Below are positions 35,341 to 46,771 of a stretch of DNA of 64,000 bases, one piece after another; positions within the stretch are counted from its first letter, which is position 1, and each line of letters opens with the position of its first letter. The notes under the pieces are model-generated. The model did not search any database. It saw only the letters and a list, made by a program, of their open reading frames with translations, and had not been told where the DNA came from. Origin of the DNA: Sclerotiophoma versabilis (lineage: Eukaryota > Ascomycota > Dothideomycetes > Pleosporales > Didymellaceae). Made by a program: the position numbers and the translations under genes. The DNA lies in NCBI GenBank assembly GCA_012274445.1, contig JAAROD010000069.1:310001-374000 (forward strand). The letters run 5' to 3'.

Positions 35341-37286
35341 ATTATTTGTTAGCTCTAAGCTGAAGTCAACCGTCGGTGTGGTTAGAGCGTAAAATGTGCA
35401 GTAGCTTCAGGCTCTGGAAACACGGGGTAGGCGAGGGCGATGAGAAGTAAGTAGAATACAGCACAAAAGCATTGTGCATGAGCATGGCAAGCATCGACAT
35501 GGAGTTGCCGACTGTGCGCTTGGTGGGACTTTGTTTTCCACGGTAGAACAAAGCGCCATTGCCGGCCGCGTGTACAGATGCCAAAGGCTCGAGAAGCCTA
35601 GAGATTAGTGCCGCTCCATCACAGACAATGTCCCAAGCAATGCCTCAAGCGGCGATTATGGCTTGTGTATTCCGTTTCTGTGTATGCTCGTATGGTAGTG
35701 AATCTCGTGGTGGCCGTGTGGCTTGCTTAGCGCTTCAGCCTTGTAGTGGAGTACAGTTGAAGAGGCTAGATGACGGCAGAAACGAGGTGTAAACAACCGA
35801 CTCGGTGAAGCCTTCGAGCTGAAAAAGACGTGTCAGGAAGGGTGGGGCCGCCCCGAAAGGCTATTGTCGAACAGCCAGCCACCACATAGGACATGTTGCG
35901 GCGACTGTTTGCTTCGATGCTGTTTGTTTGTTTTGGCGTAAACCTTGTGTGTGCTATTCTTTGCTGCACCAGAGTATGCATGGTGGTGCACGTCAAACCC
36001 CCCTTTTAGAGCAAACGTCTGCGAGAGATCGTTGTGTACATCCAAGAGCATGGATATCCGGGGTACTCATCGCTTAACTTGGCCAGCAGCGCACGTCGAG
36101 ATCTAGACTGTTGAAGTCTTGCATGCAAGTACCTCACCGTCTTGGAGGGCGAGCGATAAGTCTGACCACTTCCCGTGCCTTGTTTTCCTGATCAGGACTC
36201 AAGAATGCCATATTCGGTCGTAGTGTGCAGAAATCCAAGCGAGGCTAGCCAGCACACGTGTTGAGACGTGTTTTCCGACGAGCGCTCACCTATCAGCCTT
36301 GCACGGTACCGTAGTTTCGTCACCGCTAGCACGTGTCAGCATGGGGTGCGATAGTGGCTTGTTCCAATAGTCCGGTCGCAAGGCCGACTGCGCAGCATGG
36401 TTAGAGCGTGTTCCTGATAAAGTCAGGGATTAGACATCGGTACCAAGGTACATGTGCAATAGAGTGCAGTAGCCTCGACATGTGGTGGCCTGACAACACT
36501 TCTGTATTGCAGTTATGTTGGAGATGTCCACATGCGCCTGTGAGACCGATACTGCAATGTGGGAAGAAATTCCGTTTTGTTAGCAAAGGGATCGTGTTCG
36601 CGTTGCGAGGGGAAATTAATGATGAGTAGCCGATTGCGGCGTCGCTAAAAGGGGACAAGAACCATCACGTGTCGCCGCTCTAGTCCTATTCAAGACCACC
36701 AAAAGCCACTTATTCGCACCAACACCGCACTGCAAGCTTCCCACGGAGCCCAGCCCACTTGGCAGAGGGAGATCAGAGGAGCCGCATCAAGGTTCAAGCC
36801 TTAGCCTTAGTCGCTCTCCCGTCGCTATTTTTGCATAGTCGTCCACTGAGATCACCTGCCGTCAGCCCCATCGACTCTACAGGGCTACAGTCGACTACTA
36901 GACCTGAGGCTTCATCCTACCTGGCTGTTCACCCCTTGCTCGCGAGTCAATCAGCTAACATCGACGACAAAATGCAAGCCTCATGCACTGGCGTGGCTGA
37001 CCGGCGTTCTATCTCCAATTTCCAAGACGCCTCTTTCCATTTTGCAGTCAAGCCTAGCAGCTGCCAACCGTCGATAGTCTCAGCTATCGGTTCGGCGTAC
37101 GCGATGTTTCCAGAGTCTGGAGAACCTCGTGTCTATGAGCTTGATGGGCTCAAGAGTATAAGTATATTGACTGCATCCGCCTTGTTGAGATCATCACAAC
37201 AGCTCCACTCAACTCACAGAGTCTCTTGACCAACAGTCATCTTCTCTCTAGCAATCTCCGGCCGATCTCTCCAACCAACTATCAAG
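35341..37286. other. intergenic
   Basis: 1.9 kb upstream of the secreted-protein gene. The frame 36759-37229 (+) has no recognisable feature and probably lies in the promoter/leader. Nothing else is seen. Confidence 0.5.
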
Positions 37287-38390
37287 ATGCGTTACGCTGT
37301 TGCTGCCTCCGCCATCCTCGGCGCTGTCGCCGCTGCTCCTCAGATGATCAACATCGAGGCTGCCCTGGCTGTCCCCACCCCTACCATCCTTGGGCCCAAG
37401 GTTGAGGAGACCAAGGCTGCTCCTATCTCCTACAACCCCACTGTTGCTGCCTCTGCTGTCGCTGCTATTGTCAAGGATCAGGGTGTTATTGAGAAGCGCA
37501 TTGTTGCTGTGAGCAGCTGCGGTGCTGAGCTTCCCGGTGGTGTTGGCCCAGTCCCTGGTGACGGCAGCACCACTGCTTACCTTGACACCAGCAGCGATCT
37601 GAGGAAGCTTGCCCGCGCTGCTACCGCTCCCTCTGGCTACGTTGAGTCTTTCAAGGACTTGACCGGCAGCTCCCAGCAGATCGGCTACCTTACCTACAAG
37701 AACCTCGACTCCTACTCTACTTCAGACTGCGCCGCCTTCTGCGACTCTGAGAAGTACTGCCAGGGTTTCAACATCTATTTCGAGCGTGACCCCAAGTACG
37801 AACCCAAGGACGGCTGCGCCAACCCTGAGCCTGTCACCAACATCAAGTGCTCCATCTACGGTTACAATGTTGCTGCTTCGGCTGCCACCAACGACGGCCA
37901 GTGGCGCGGTCCCCAGGATACCGCGGGCGAGGCTTTCCACGTCGTCATCTCTGGTTCCAACGGTTACTCCAAATCCAGCAATGATCTTCCCTCTATTCCT
38001 GACTTCAAGGCTGGTCTCGTCCTTCCCGCTGCCATCAACGCTCCCCTTGACAACGGTTACGACACATACAACGGCATGAGGCTGTTCAACAACAACCCCT
38101 ACGACCCTGCTCTCTGCGCCGCTGCTTGCGAGGCTCAGACTGAGTACGACATCTCCCACCCTGCCTCTGATGGCAGCTACAAGACCTGCAACTTCTTTAC
38201 CGCTTACGTCCTTACCAAGAACGATGTTCCTCTCGGAACCTACTGCGCTCTCTACACCCGTTCTTGGGACACTAGCTACGCTGTCAACACTGGCTACTGG
38301 TACGGCTCCGACAAGTACTCCGTGCGCAACGCTGCTTCTTACGAGATCACTACTCCCAAGGAGCCTGTCAAGCCTACCCCTCAGTCGTAG
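37287..38390 (+). CDS. secreted protein with two PAN/apple-like modules
   Basis: 367 residues, one exon. A signal peptide (MRYAVAASAILGAVAAA, 1-17) is followed by an alanine-rich propeptide ending at a Kex2 site (VIEKR, then IVAVSSC). Two modules of similar pattern follow: CAAFCDSEKYCQGFNIYF .. CSIYGYNVAAS .. QWRG, and CAAACEAQTEYD .. CNFFTAYVLTK .. YCALYTRSWD .. YWYG. The pattern of paired Cys, F-x-x-Y and C-x-[IL]-Y is that of PAN/apple-like modules seen in fungal secreted proteins. Codon choice is extremely biased (GCC/GCT, AAG, AAC), stronger than its neighbours, which suggests very high expression. Its role, cell-wall binding or host interaction, is unknown. Confidence 0.85.
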   Translation: MRYAVAASAILGAVAAAPQMINIEAALAVPTPTILGPKVEETKAAPISYNPTVAASAVAAIVKDQGVIEKRIVAVSSCGAELPGGVGPVPGDGSTTAYLDTSSDLRKLARAATAPSGYVESFKDLTGSSQQIGYLTYKNLDSYSTSDCAAFCDSEKYCQGFNIYFERDPKYEPKDGCANPEPVTNIKCSIYGYNVAASAATNDGQWRGPQDTAGEAFHVVISGSNGYSKSSNDLPSIPDFKAGLVLPAAINAPLDNGYDTYNGMRLFNNNPYDPALCAAACEAQTEYDISHPASDGSYKTCNFFTAYVLTKNDVPLGTYCALYTRSWDTSYAVNTGYWYGSDKYSVRNAASYEITTPKEPVKPTPQS

Positions 38391-40029
38391 GTGATCTCTC
38401 TAAGATGGAGATAACACGTACCTACGTTTTCAACATGCTTACGAAAACTTATGGGCGCCTTAATACCTTTCAGTACAAAGACTTTAGCCGAATACACTTT
38501 TCTCTATAGACCATACTTCTTATCAATCTAAAACCAGTAAATTATCCATCGTGCCTATCATGAGTGACATATTTACTAGCAGGCACAACCGGAATTCGGC
38601 CTTGTCAAATCGTCTGGCATGTTCTCGCACACACGTACTGGCCCTTGTGTAAATCTGGTGGATCTTGCGCTAGCGCAATAGCGCGTCAATAGTTCTGCAT
38701 GACAGATTAAGGTTAAGCGAGCAGCCGGACAGCGCCTCGCTCAACACTCATCTACCGTCACGAAGGGAAAGTCGAAATGGGTATGTACGTCAAATTTCAT
38801 GTCATTGTGCATTCAGGGTTGCGGGACTATGCCGGTGACCAGCAATATGTGCAGATCCCCCTCCATGGTGACAATAGTCTGTCAATCGTAAATCTGACAG
38901 GAGTCACGGGTATCCTGGCTCGCTAGAGGTGTAGTGGGTGCAGGAGGCCAAATCTCTATATCGATGACTGGCGATGTGTGCGGACCAGGCTCTCTTCGCG
39001 CGCACCTATACGACTCTTCGAGGAACGGATTGCTGCTTGCAACTTCAAAAGCACTCTATGTGAGCCGCATACGCGTTTGATGATGTCGTCCATTTAAACG
39101 AAGAAGCTGTTACTCGATGTTCTCAAGTCTGGCCTGATACCATAACTATGTCATCTCCTGCGATGGATGGGTGCATTGAAACATCACATCTCCGATCTCA
39201 CCAGCCGAGCAGAGAAACACAGGTTTCAATCCTTCAATGTTTTTCTACATACCTCCTAGCAAAGGATGCCAAACTGCATAATCTCAAATTTCAGACGTTA
39301 TCTTCTCACGTCCCTTCCCAAATCCGTGGATAGAAGTAATGACCAACAATGTCTCTTGACGTTGGTTCGCATCTCTAACCATCACAAGCCCCGTCTCTTC
39401 TCGACTTGATTGCTATGCATCTGCAGAAATCCTCGAAGTCTCCGTTCAGTTCCTACATCTGCGACGTCCGTGTTGCTACCAATTTATTCTGAGTGAGAAG
39501 CGCTGTCCTCTCGAAATCAGAACAATAACATCGCATGTGTGAGAAAAAAAGAAATTTCAACCCCTTTCGATACTTCGTTTTGAGCGTGCTAAAAAAACCC
39601 TGAGATGATTATGTGTGTTTAGGTCTTTCCTTGGACGTTCTCACGAACGGCGGACTTGTGTGTTCCAAGTTTGAATCATTTGTAATAACTTCGCCCTTTC
39701 TGTCTTGCGATATCTTGCGGACTACGTCTCCATGGACCAAAACGCTCGTCAAAAATCTCAGGTGCAAGATCTCATAGCCGTCTTGCTCTACCGCTTCGAG
39801 GAAAGGGATGATGCGTACACTCTGAACACATCACAATGACTCGAATCGAATACATCTTTCGTCCAGATCATGAGTACTAGAATCCTTGTTCTCTGTATAG
39901 GTCATGGCTTTAGATGGGCCCTCATATGGGGCACCCATTTTCTCGACGTCCACCAATTGAAATTCTACAAGAAAGAGAAAGGCTCGAAGTTCGTATGTGA
40001 TGGATCAGACATTTGCGCCGCAAGAGTAG
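38391..40029. other. intergenic
   Basis: 1.6 kb with only short open frames; no supported feature. It contains the 3' ends of the flanking genes. Confidence 0.5.
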
Positions 40030-43000
40030 TCATCGTGGTGCAATCTGAGCAACATGGTTAAAGAGCATGTCAAGCCCTTCCATCGTGACTGCCGACGTCT
40101 CAAAGTACGCTCGCGCATTGATTCTGGCTGTGAGCTTGTACGCCTGTTTCAAACCTGTCAGTATTCGTCACATGGAGAAGTTTAGATCCTGAACGTACAT
40201 CACGTGTCCAGACTGTCTGAGATCCTCCGCGGTTGATGTCTTTCTTACAGCCTACAAGTATCTTAGGAATATTCTTCAGATACAAGTCCGCCTCATGGTT
40301 CCACTGCATGCGGTAAGCTCCAGTCACAAGATAGCCGTTTCGATGTTGCGCACCTTATGTTCTACATTTTCAAATGATTCAAGTGAGCTAATGTCGAAGC
40401 ACAGTAGAACAGCATAGACTACGCCATAGGAGGCGCGGCGCACCTGGTCAGGAACGCGGTCTAGTCCAGAATAGTCTTGAATGACTATCTCTAGACCAGC
40501 GACTTGTTTAGCAAAGCTTGTGGCAGAAGACGAAGTGTGCTATCGAACGTCAGTGACGGTTTGATGGATTCAAGGCTATTGCATACCTTGGGAATAGTCC
40601 CTTTGCACCATGCACTTTAGTGGGTCAGCAATGCCATGTAATGACTGGGCCCTCAGAATGGACGTACTGAGATAACCATGATTTGCCACATTGAGCATCA
40701 CCCAAGAGCAGCACTTGGCGTTGAAAGGGATTCATCTCATACCGGCTCAACGGTGATATGGGTGTGGGCATGACCACCCTCGCTTCATCTTCAATTTCAA
40801 ACTTGTCTGCAGACAGGTCTCTTTTCGAGAACACTCGGTGCAAGTCTGACAGCGTGCTTGGACTGTGATTCGAGGAAATTGGTGAAGCAGGTCCGCCCAC
40901 ACAATTCACCAGTGGCGTTGATGCAGGTAGCTCTACTGGGAAGGAGCTGGGCTCTGATGCAGGAAGTTCATGTGCTGTCTCAGTTGCTGGAGGAGACAGC
41001 CCATCTAAACAGCTGCCAACGTGCGACCATACCTCGTCATCGCTGAGACCTCGCAGACTTGCTGAACATATTAGACAGTTACGTATCGATATAGAGGTAG
41101 GGAACTCGTTGGCTGTTGCAGATTCTGAAGACGCAATTGTGGGCGATTTTCGCTTGGAAGAGAGCCCAAACCTGAGGGACTTCTTTTTTGTCAAGTTAGG
41201 GTCATCACTTTTGCTCCTACGTTCTTGTAATGAGAATGTCTTCGCCAGTGAGGTCGGGAAAAGCGAGAAGCTTTTAGATGACGGTGTAACTAAATCCGGA
41301 TTGGAATGGTTCGGTCGTTCTACAGAGCATTCGATGGTGTCGAAGGTCACATTTGGTCTTGCTTTCGGTCCCTTGCGGCTGCGTGCTGGAGCGTGAGGCT
41401 CTTCCAGAATTGATTGAGCTATAGCCGGACCAGAGGATTGCGGGAACACCCGATTTTCTCCTGATTTCCAGTCTGGGAACTGTGTAGAGGTTGAAACGGA
41501 ACGACGGTGTGCTGGTAAATTACTGGTCGTGAGTGGATCTTTGAATCTCCGTGACTCTGCGGCGATTGACGAAGACACGTTGTTTGAAAACTTGTGCGGG
41601 GGAAGACGAGAGTCTGACGCAGCACATCGTACAGGGAAGTCCTGCGCTGAAGTCACGGGAATCGGCCTGGGGATCGTTGCATCGTTGAGTGTAGGTGACA
41701 CCATGATCTGTGGTTTGTCTTGCAGGAAGCCAGTAGGGCTGGTCAGATGTGGTGGGATCTCGGTTGGCATATAAGCTGGTGGATCAACTGGAAGGTCTCT
41801 AGCTGCCATGTGATTGTCCCTGTTCGAGCGTGAAACAGACCTCTCGTGCTGGGGGTTTTCACTTGTATAGCTGCATGCAGGAGTGGTACTCGCAGAATGT
41901 GTTGAGAGCGACACAAGCGTCTTATAAGCCTTTGCAGCAGCGGCATGCCTCGCTTCCTCCTTAGTTAGACAATCTGTCACCTTCGCTATCTCTTTCTTCC
42001 TGGTTTCGTCAGTAAAGACGATGCAATTGTAGCCAACACGACCGCGACCAATCATGAACATAGGCTTCTGTCCAAGCTCTTGTTGACAGAGAGCGACTAG
42101 GAACTTGATGGAGGACGGTACATCCCCAGCGTCAGCATCTTTTGCAATAGGTGGCATGTTCTGGCGCGCTGATCCACTTTTCGATACGGCTTCCAGACGC
42201 TTTGCAGACGAGGTTCTACTTGCAATGTTAGACGACGCCTCTTCAGACGACGGGCTAGTTGCGCGAAATTGTGCAGCATGTGCTATAGGGCTCCATGGTT
42301 CAGCGCTTGCACTGGACAGAGGAGAGAAAGGCGTTTCGTTGTTTCCAGTCGCCAGTGGGGGTATGGGTGTAAGCGTTTCTAGATGGGGTTGCTTCCCTTT
42401 GCTGATCGGCGCAGGCTTTCTCGATGTAGATTCTTCGGACTCCTGCATGTAGCTGCTCTTTGCACTCTTTCCCTGTGCGGAGGCTTGAACTTCCGCTTTT
42501 ATGGAAGGGCTTGCTGTACTCTCCTTCGTATCTAGATCAATTGCCAGTGAAGACTGGTGCGCCTTCAGATTTGCTTGGTGACTGCCCAGTAGTGCGGCGT
42601 ATGCTTCCTCGTCTTCAAGGTTGCCTTGTTCGTTGCATATATGTATGAGGAGAACAAGTGTCTTCTCATAACCATTATGATCTTGCTCGCGCAGCTTTCT
42701 GAAGCCTCGCAATGCCTGTCGGCCATGCAGCTGCGCCTCAGTGTAGTCTTTCGTATTCATTAAGACTTCACAAAGCCTAAAGGAGTCCCACAAGAAGCGC
42801 ACGCTTTTCTTTCCGGTCTGACGCTCCGTAATCGCTAACTTCTCTTTCATTGTCGACTTCGCCTGGGTCCAGGATCCTTGCAGGCAGTAAGTCTCTGTAA
42901 GTAACTCGAGTAACTCGGCCTTCCATACCCCGGTCGCCAGGGTGCTTTGGGACGATGTAAGCGACGCATAGCTTGCAGTTGAGGGAAATCTGGACAGGCA

Positions 43001-44049
43001 ATTTCGCAAGTGCCGTTCCGCGCCGTGCAGATCACCCTCCTCTTTTCGCTTTTTGCCATTATTGAACAATGCCTTGACGAGCTCATGTTCGATGTCAGAT
43101 TCGCTATCTGACTCGTAGATTGTGAGTACGTCCCCTGTACTTGCTTCTGAAGGATCCAGAGTTGGCGCTTCTACGTCATCAAATTCGTACACAGTATGGG
43201 AAGACATCCAACGCTGCATAGGCTCATTCGAGTCTTTCTGGAAGACATCTCCAAAGTCTGAGCCATGTTTAACAGACGCTCTCTCACTCCCTGCTGGGCC
43301 GAGTGTAGTCGAGGCGGTTGACACGACGTCAGCTGCCGATTCTACACACTCCTTCAGATTGGTCATGGACATGAGCTCTGACTCAGCCTGGAAGCCTTGG
43401 TTCACGACTGTAGTCTCAAGTCTTCCGATCTTCGCGTTGAGGTCGGCACCAAGGTTGCGAATCTGATCGTAGAGTTTGTTGAGGTTAGGCACTATCTTTT
43501 CAGGTAGCTTGGCCGTAGATTTTTGTAAGGTCACCTGGTTCCATCTAGGTACTGGTAAGATGGACGTCCACCGATCAAACCGTTCATTTCGACATCCGGA
43601 ACTTACACAATAATCGTACTCAGAGAGAGCTGCAGAGCTGCACGATACGACTGTATCTATTCTCGAAAGCCTGATATCTGCGCGACAGCACTCTTCAATC
43701 TGAGCTGCTTGCGCGACGCGTCCAAAAAAGAGGTGCTTTTGTTCACGCTCGTAAGCAGGGACCGCAACTGATCCAGCGTACTCTCGCCATCGCTCAAAGA
43801 CCTCGCCAGGTTCTTCCAATGGCTGCCAACATGACCCGTCGCATGCACATCTGCTTGAATATCCTCTTGAGCGAACGTCTCTTTCATCGACTGCAGCACT
43901 TGCTGGAAACCGTCCACATCGTTCAGGATTCCGTTGAGTGTCGTGTCGACAACGCTAACTTCATCGCGGAACTGCTTCACTAGCACCGTAATTTGCGCGG
44001 AAACCTGGATCAACGTGACGATGCTGGCGGTGGTCGAGAAGGGGTCCAT
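40030..44049 (-). CDS. STAND-N / TPR / dsRBM / Rho-like GTPase fusion, interrupted by one amber codon
   Basis: The exons are 44049-43607, 43544-40668, 40614-40587, 40539-40354, 40303-40199 and 40143-40030. The total of 1251 codons closes in frame over five introns of 47-62 nt. The TAG at 43657-43659 (codon 131) is inside exon 1; the same frame continues past it with conserved sequence (YRAALQLSLSTIIV, then WNQVTLQKS). Domains in order: residues 1-170, the helical N-terminus of fungal STAND proteins (PigL_N type, MDPFSTTASIVTLIQVSAQI); 302-471, TPR-like helices; 623-694, a double-stranded-RNA-binding motif (FLVALCQQELGQKP, then LTKEEARHAAAAKAYKTL); a long disordered linker; 970-995, a UBZ-like C-x2-C-x14-H-x3-C finger; 1089-1250, a Ras-superfamily GTPase (GDAQCGKS, DYSGL, GCKKD, ETSA), closest to Rho. 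A regulator or immune-type sensor is inferred. The amber codon may make it a young pseudogene. Confidence 0.75.
43657..43659 (-). other. in-frame amber stop inside the fusion gene
   Basis: GAA-TAG-ATA in the middle of a conserved helix. Both sides are in the same frame and fit the family, and no intron of legal size removes the TAG. A C-to-T change of CAG (CpA context), a sequencing error, or a codon read through or edited in RNA would each explain it. Confidence 0.75.
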
Positions 44050-44871
44050 CGCTGTGCATTGCGCGCGACGCGCATTGGGACTTGCGAATGGTTTCCTGGG
44101 CTTGTGAAGGCGTTGGGAACAGGAGTTCAGCTCTTCGCTTATTGAGGCTGTGTGTACCTGGTCACACCCACAGCCTCATGCGGGCGCACGCTGCAGGCCT
44201 TGCAGGGCCCTAGCCGCACAACTCCCATACTGAGAATAGGCAGGACTGCAAGCTATATCTTCCAACATAGCCGTAGATACTGTAGTTATCAGGACGGCGA
44301 ATCAAGCCGGCAGGCGATGCGAGAACAATATCAACGGCAAATGACATAGGCATCCCAAGTGTGTTTCAGGGACAACTCGAGTGTCTTTTGGCAGCAGCGG
44401 TGCGCAAAGATGAGCTAAGGCCCGCCAAAATCCCTTTACACTGCGCCTTCTATCTACTGGCCCCAGATCACCTACAGCATCTTACGCTTTACAGATCAAC
44501 ACTGCAATTCGCACTTCCAAACTCTTTCCAGCTTCTGTAATACGTATCATACAAAAGTTCGCGGGCTTGGAGCCAACAGCAACACATCACCAGCTGCTGC
44601 TTGAGGAGCTTTCCGGCATCCTCGTGTCTATCTGAGCAGACTGTATCAGGTCTACACTCTCAAGTGACAGAACCTATAGTATCGCGAACAATGCGGTTTA
44701 CATAGCGTTCCTTTGCCGATTTTCGTGCATGTCGCCATTCCTTCTTCAGCCTCCACTTACGTGCATTTGTAAGCAGCTCTCACGACGTCGCAACGACATC
44801 CTCTCCACATCGACAATAGGTCCGAGAAATCTCAATTCTTGACAAGCTGTTGGTCATATGAAAGCGAGGAA
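44050..44871. other. intergenic
   Basis: 822 bp between the divergent fusion gene and the bZIP pseudogene. It holds the fusion-gene promoter. No other feature is seen. Confidence 0.5.
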
Positions 44872-45656
44872 ATGGCGGCTGGAACAAGACCCGAAGACGA
44901 ACATTGGCAAAACATGAAGAATGCCAGAAAGCGCAAACAGATTCAGGATAGACTGGCGCAATGAGCACGATGTAAGCCTCGTCCTATTAAACAACACACT
45001 TGGAGACTAATATGGACTCTAGGTAGACGTCTGCGCGAGGTACGAAATCCAGCGCACAGCAGCTCGCCTATAACAGGGAGCTACTCATCGCCAATGAGCC
45101 ACGTCCAGGACGCATCAAATCCTGCAATAATGGACTTAAGATTGAACAATACAACGGCATCCAGCTGGCAGATCATCCATCCGAACAGCCACAATAGCCT
45201 TCCAGAGCTTGATTTTAGCCCTAGTGACGCCCTTCTTTCATACCCAGACCTACTGCTAGACAACCTCTGCACACCCATCCCATCCCCGCTGGCCATCAAA
45301 ATCACCTTACCTCTGACCGTATTCACGGCGCTCTTCCTAAACGGCAAAATTTTCTCACTCCCATGCGGTAGCGTCATAGCCTCTAAATCCTCACCACCTA
45401 CCTCATCAGTTCCTGTCCCACTCCGCCCCATAACTAACTGACGATAGTTCACTTCCAGTGGATCGGCCGGCTGCCGTTTCCAAAGCTAAGGGATAGCTTA
45501 ATCAGACTGTAGGGCGTGGTGGATCTGGACGAGTTCCTGAATGATTATTTCGTAGCACCGAGTTTCAGTATCAGGAGGGGAGCGGCGAGCTGAGATGCGA
45601 GGGCGTGGAGTATGGAAGGGGTGTGGGCGAGGTAGTCGGGGTGGGCATTCTTTTGA
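44872..45656 (+). pseudogene. bZIP transcription factor with DUF3425 domain, inactivated
   Basis: The frame starts at ATG 44872 and enters a bZIP basic region (NARKRKQIQDRLAQ), where codon 31 is TGA in place of the expected Arg. The frame then continues ARC and, after a 51-nt intron (44972-45022, with a GACTAAT branch site), RRLREVRNP. A DUF3425-like part follows (LLLDNLCTPIPSPLAIKI, then VFTALFLNG) up to TGA 45439-45441. A one-base shift near 45430 is needed to continue with LTIVHFQWIGRLPFPKL, then a TAG, GVVDLDEFLNDYFVAPSF, a TGA, and two more stops. Three stops look like single C-to-T or G-to-A changes of CGA, CAG and TGG. The gene cannot make the full protein. Confidence 0.8.
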
Positions 45657-46771
45657 GGGTGCTAATCTCGAAACCCTGAGATGCCATGAAGCAAACTGAC
45701 AGAGACCTAGAAAAAAAAAACGATGAAGGGAAATGCATGGAAATCGATGTTGGTTTTCGAATATTCATGGGTATCTTTTTCATTTTTTTCAGAAGAGAGA
45801 AAGCAATAAGATGCCTAGATTAATCCTCGTTCGACTCCCAATTCAGTATGAACAGCCGCACACGCAACCGATACGACTCATGTCTCAGATCGTTCTGAGC
45901 GGTCTTCTGGAATGTCTTGAAACATTTTCAGGTACTTAACCGAAGGATCGCTTCAAGTAGATGAATGCCTTCACCACTCAGACAGATGCTCTGTTTGATG
46001 TGCCTTAGGCGTGTTGGAGAAGTGAGGTACCTAAATTCGCAGGCCGTTTCTACGACTCAGATGCTTCAGCTGTGCCTTTTTCCGGCTTGTGTCCGGTTGG
46101 TGAGGCAGCTAACCATCAGTTGATGTCAACTTTGGGTGTAGTGAGCTGTGGCGTAGCTCATTCATCGTGTTGCAAGACGGGACAAGACGTGCTGAGACGG
46201 CTTTCTCGGACATCGACATAGGAAAGTGGCACCTCCAAGATGACTGCTAAAAGCCAAAATAACGAGATGTAGATGGCTGAGAGCTAAAGTTCTGTTGATG
46301 TGACGAAGATAGTCGAGTCAGTCAAGGTGATAGGTTACGCTGCATACAAAGTGGTCCTTTATCCTTCAGCGCTGCAATCCAGCAACGCCACCACCTCAAT
46401 CTACCGTCTTTTTTCTCAATAACTAACATAGCCGTTGCTTTGTCGCCCCTCTCCCGTGCCTACCTTCGCCCTCATTTCCGTTCTCGTCGTTGTTGCGCCC
46501 CGTTTCATCCACTTTGAAACCCATCGTGCGACAGATATCCGAAACGGGATATGCATGAACAGCCATCCCATATTACGGTGCACATTTCGACCCGAACTAT
46601 CCGCAAAACGATACTCCTCGTCGACACATATACAAGTACGTGGTCCTGTGGGTGTGCGGTACTGCTGTTACGATACTCACCAACTTCACTATCCAACGCA
46701 CGGACGCATAAATACACTGTTCTTTGGAACCCGACGATCGTTACAAATAAATAAGGGAAGAAAAGAGAAAG
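45657..46771. other. intergenic
   Basis: 1.1 kb with a short poly-A tract at about 45711-45720; it includes the CFEM gene promoter. The plus frame 46435-46860 overlaps the CFEM start in another frame and is a shadow. Confidence 0.5.

Noticed and set aside
36759..37229. 156-codon plus-strand frame just before the secreted-protein gene
   Set aside because: No domain or codon bias; lies where the promoter and leader are expected.
43545..43819. N-terminal 90 codons of a 1064-codon minus-strand frame (starting ATG 43819)
   Set aside because: Different frame from the conserved exon 1; it only joins the true frame after the intron 43545-43606, so this ATG is not the start.
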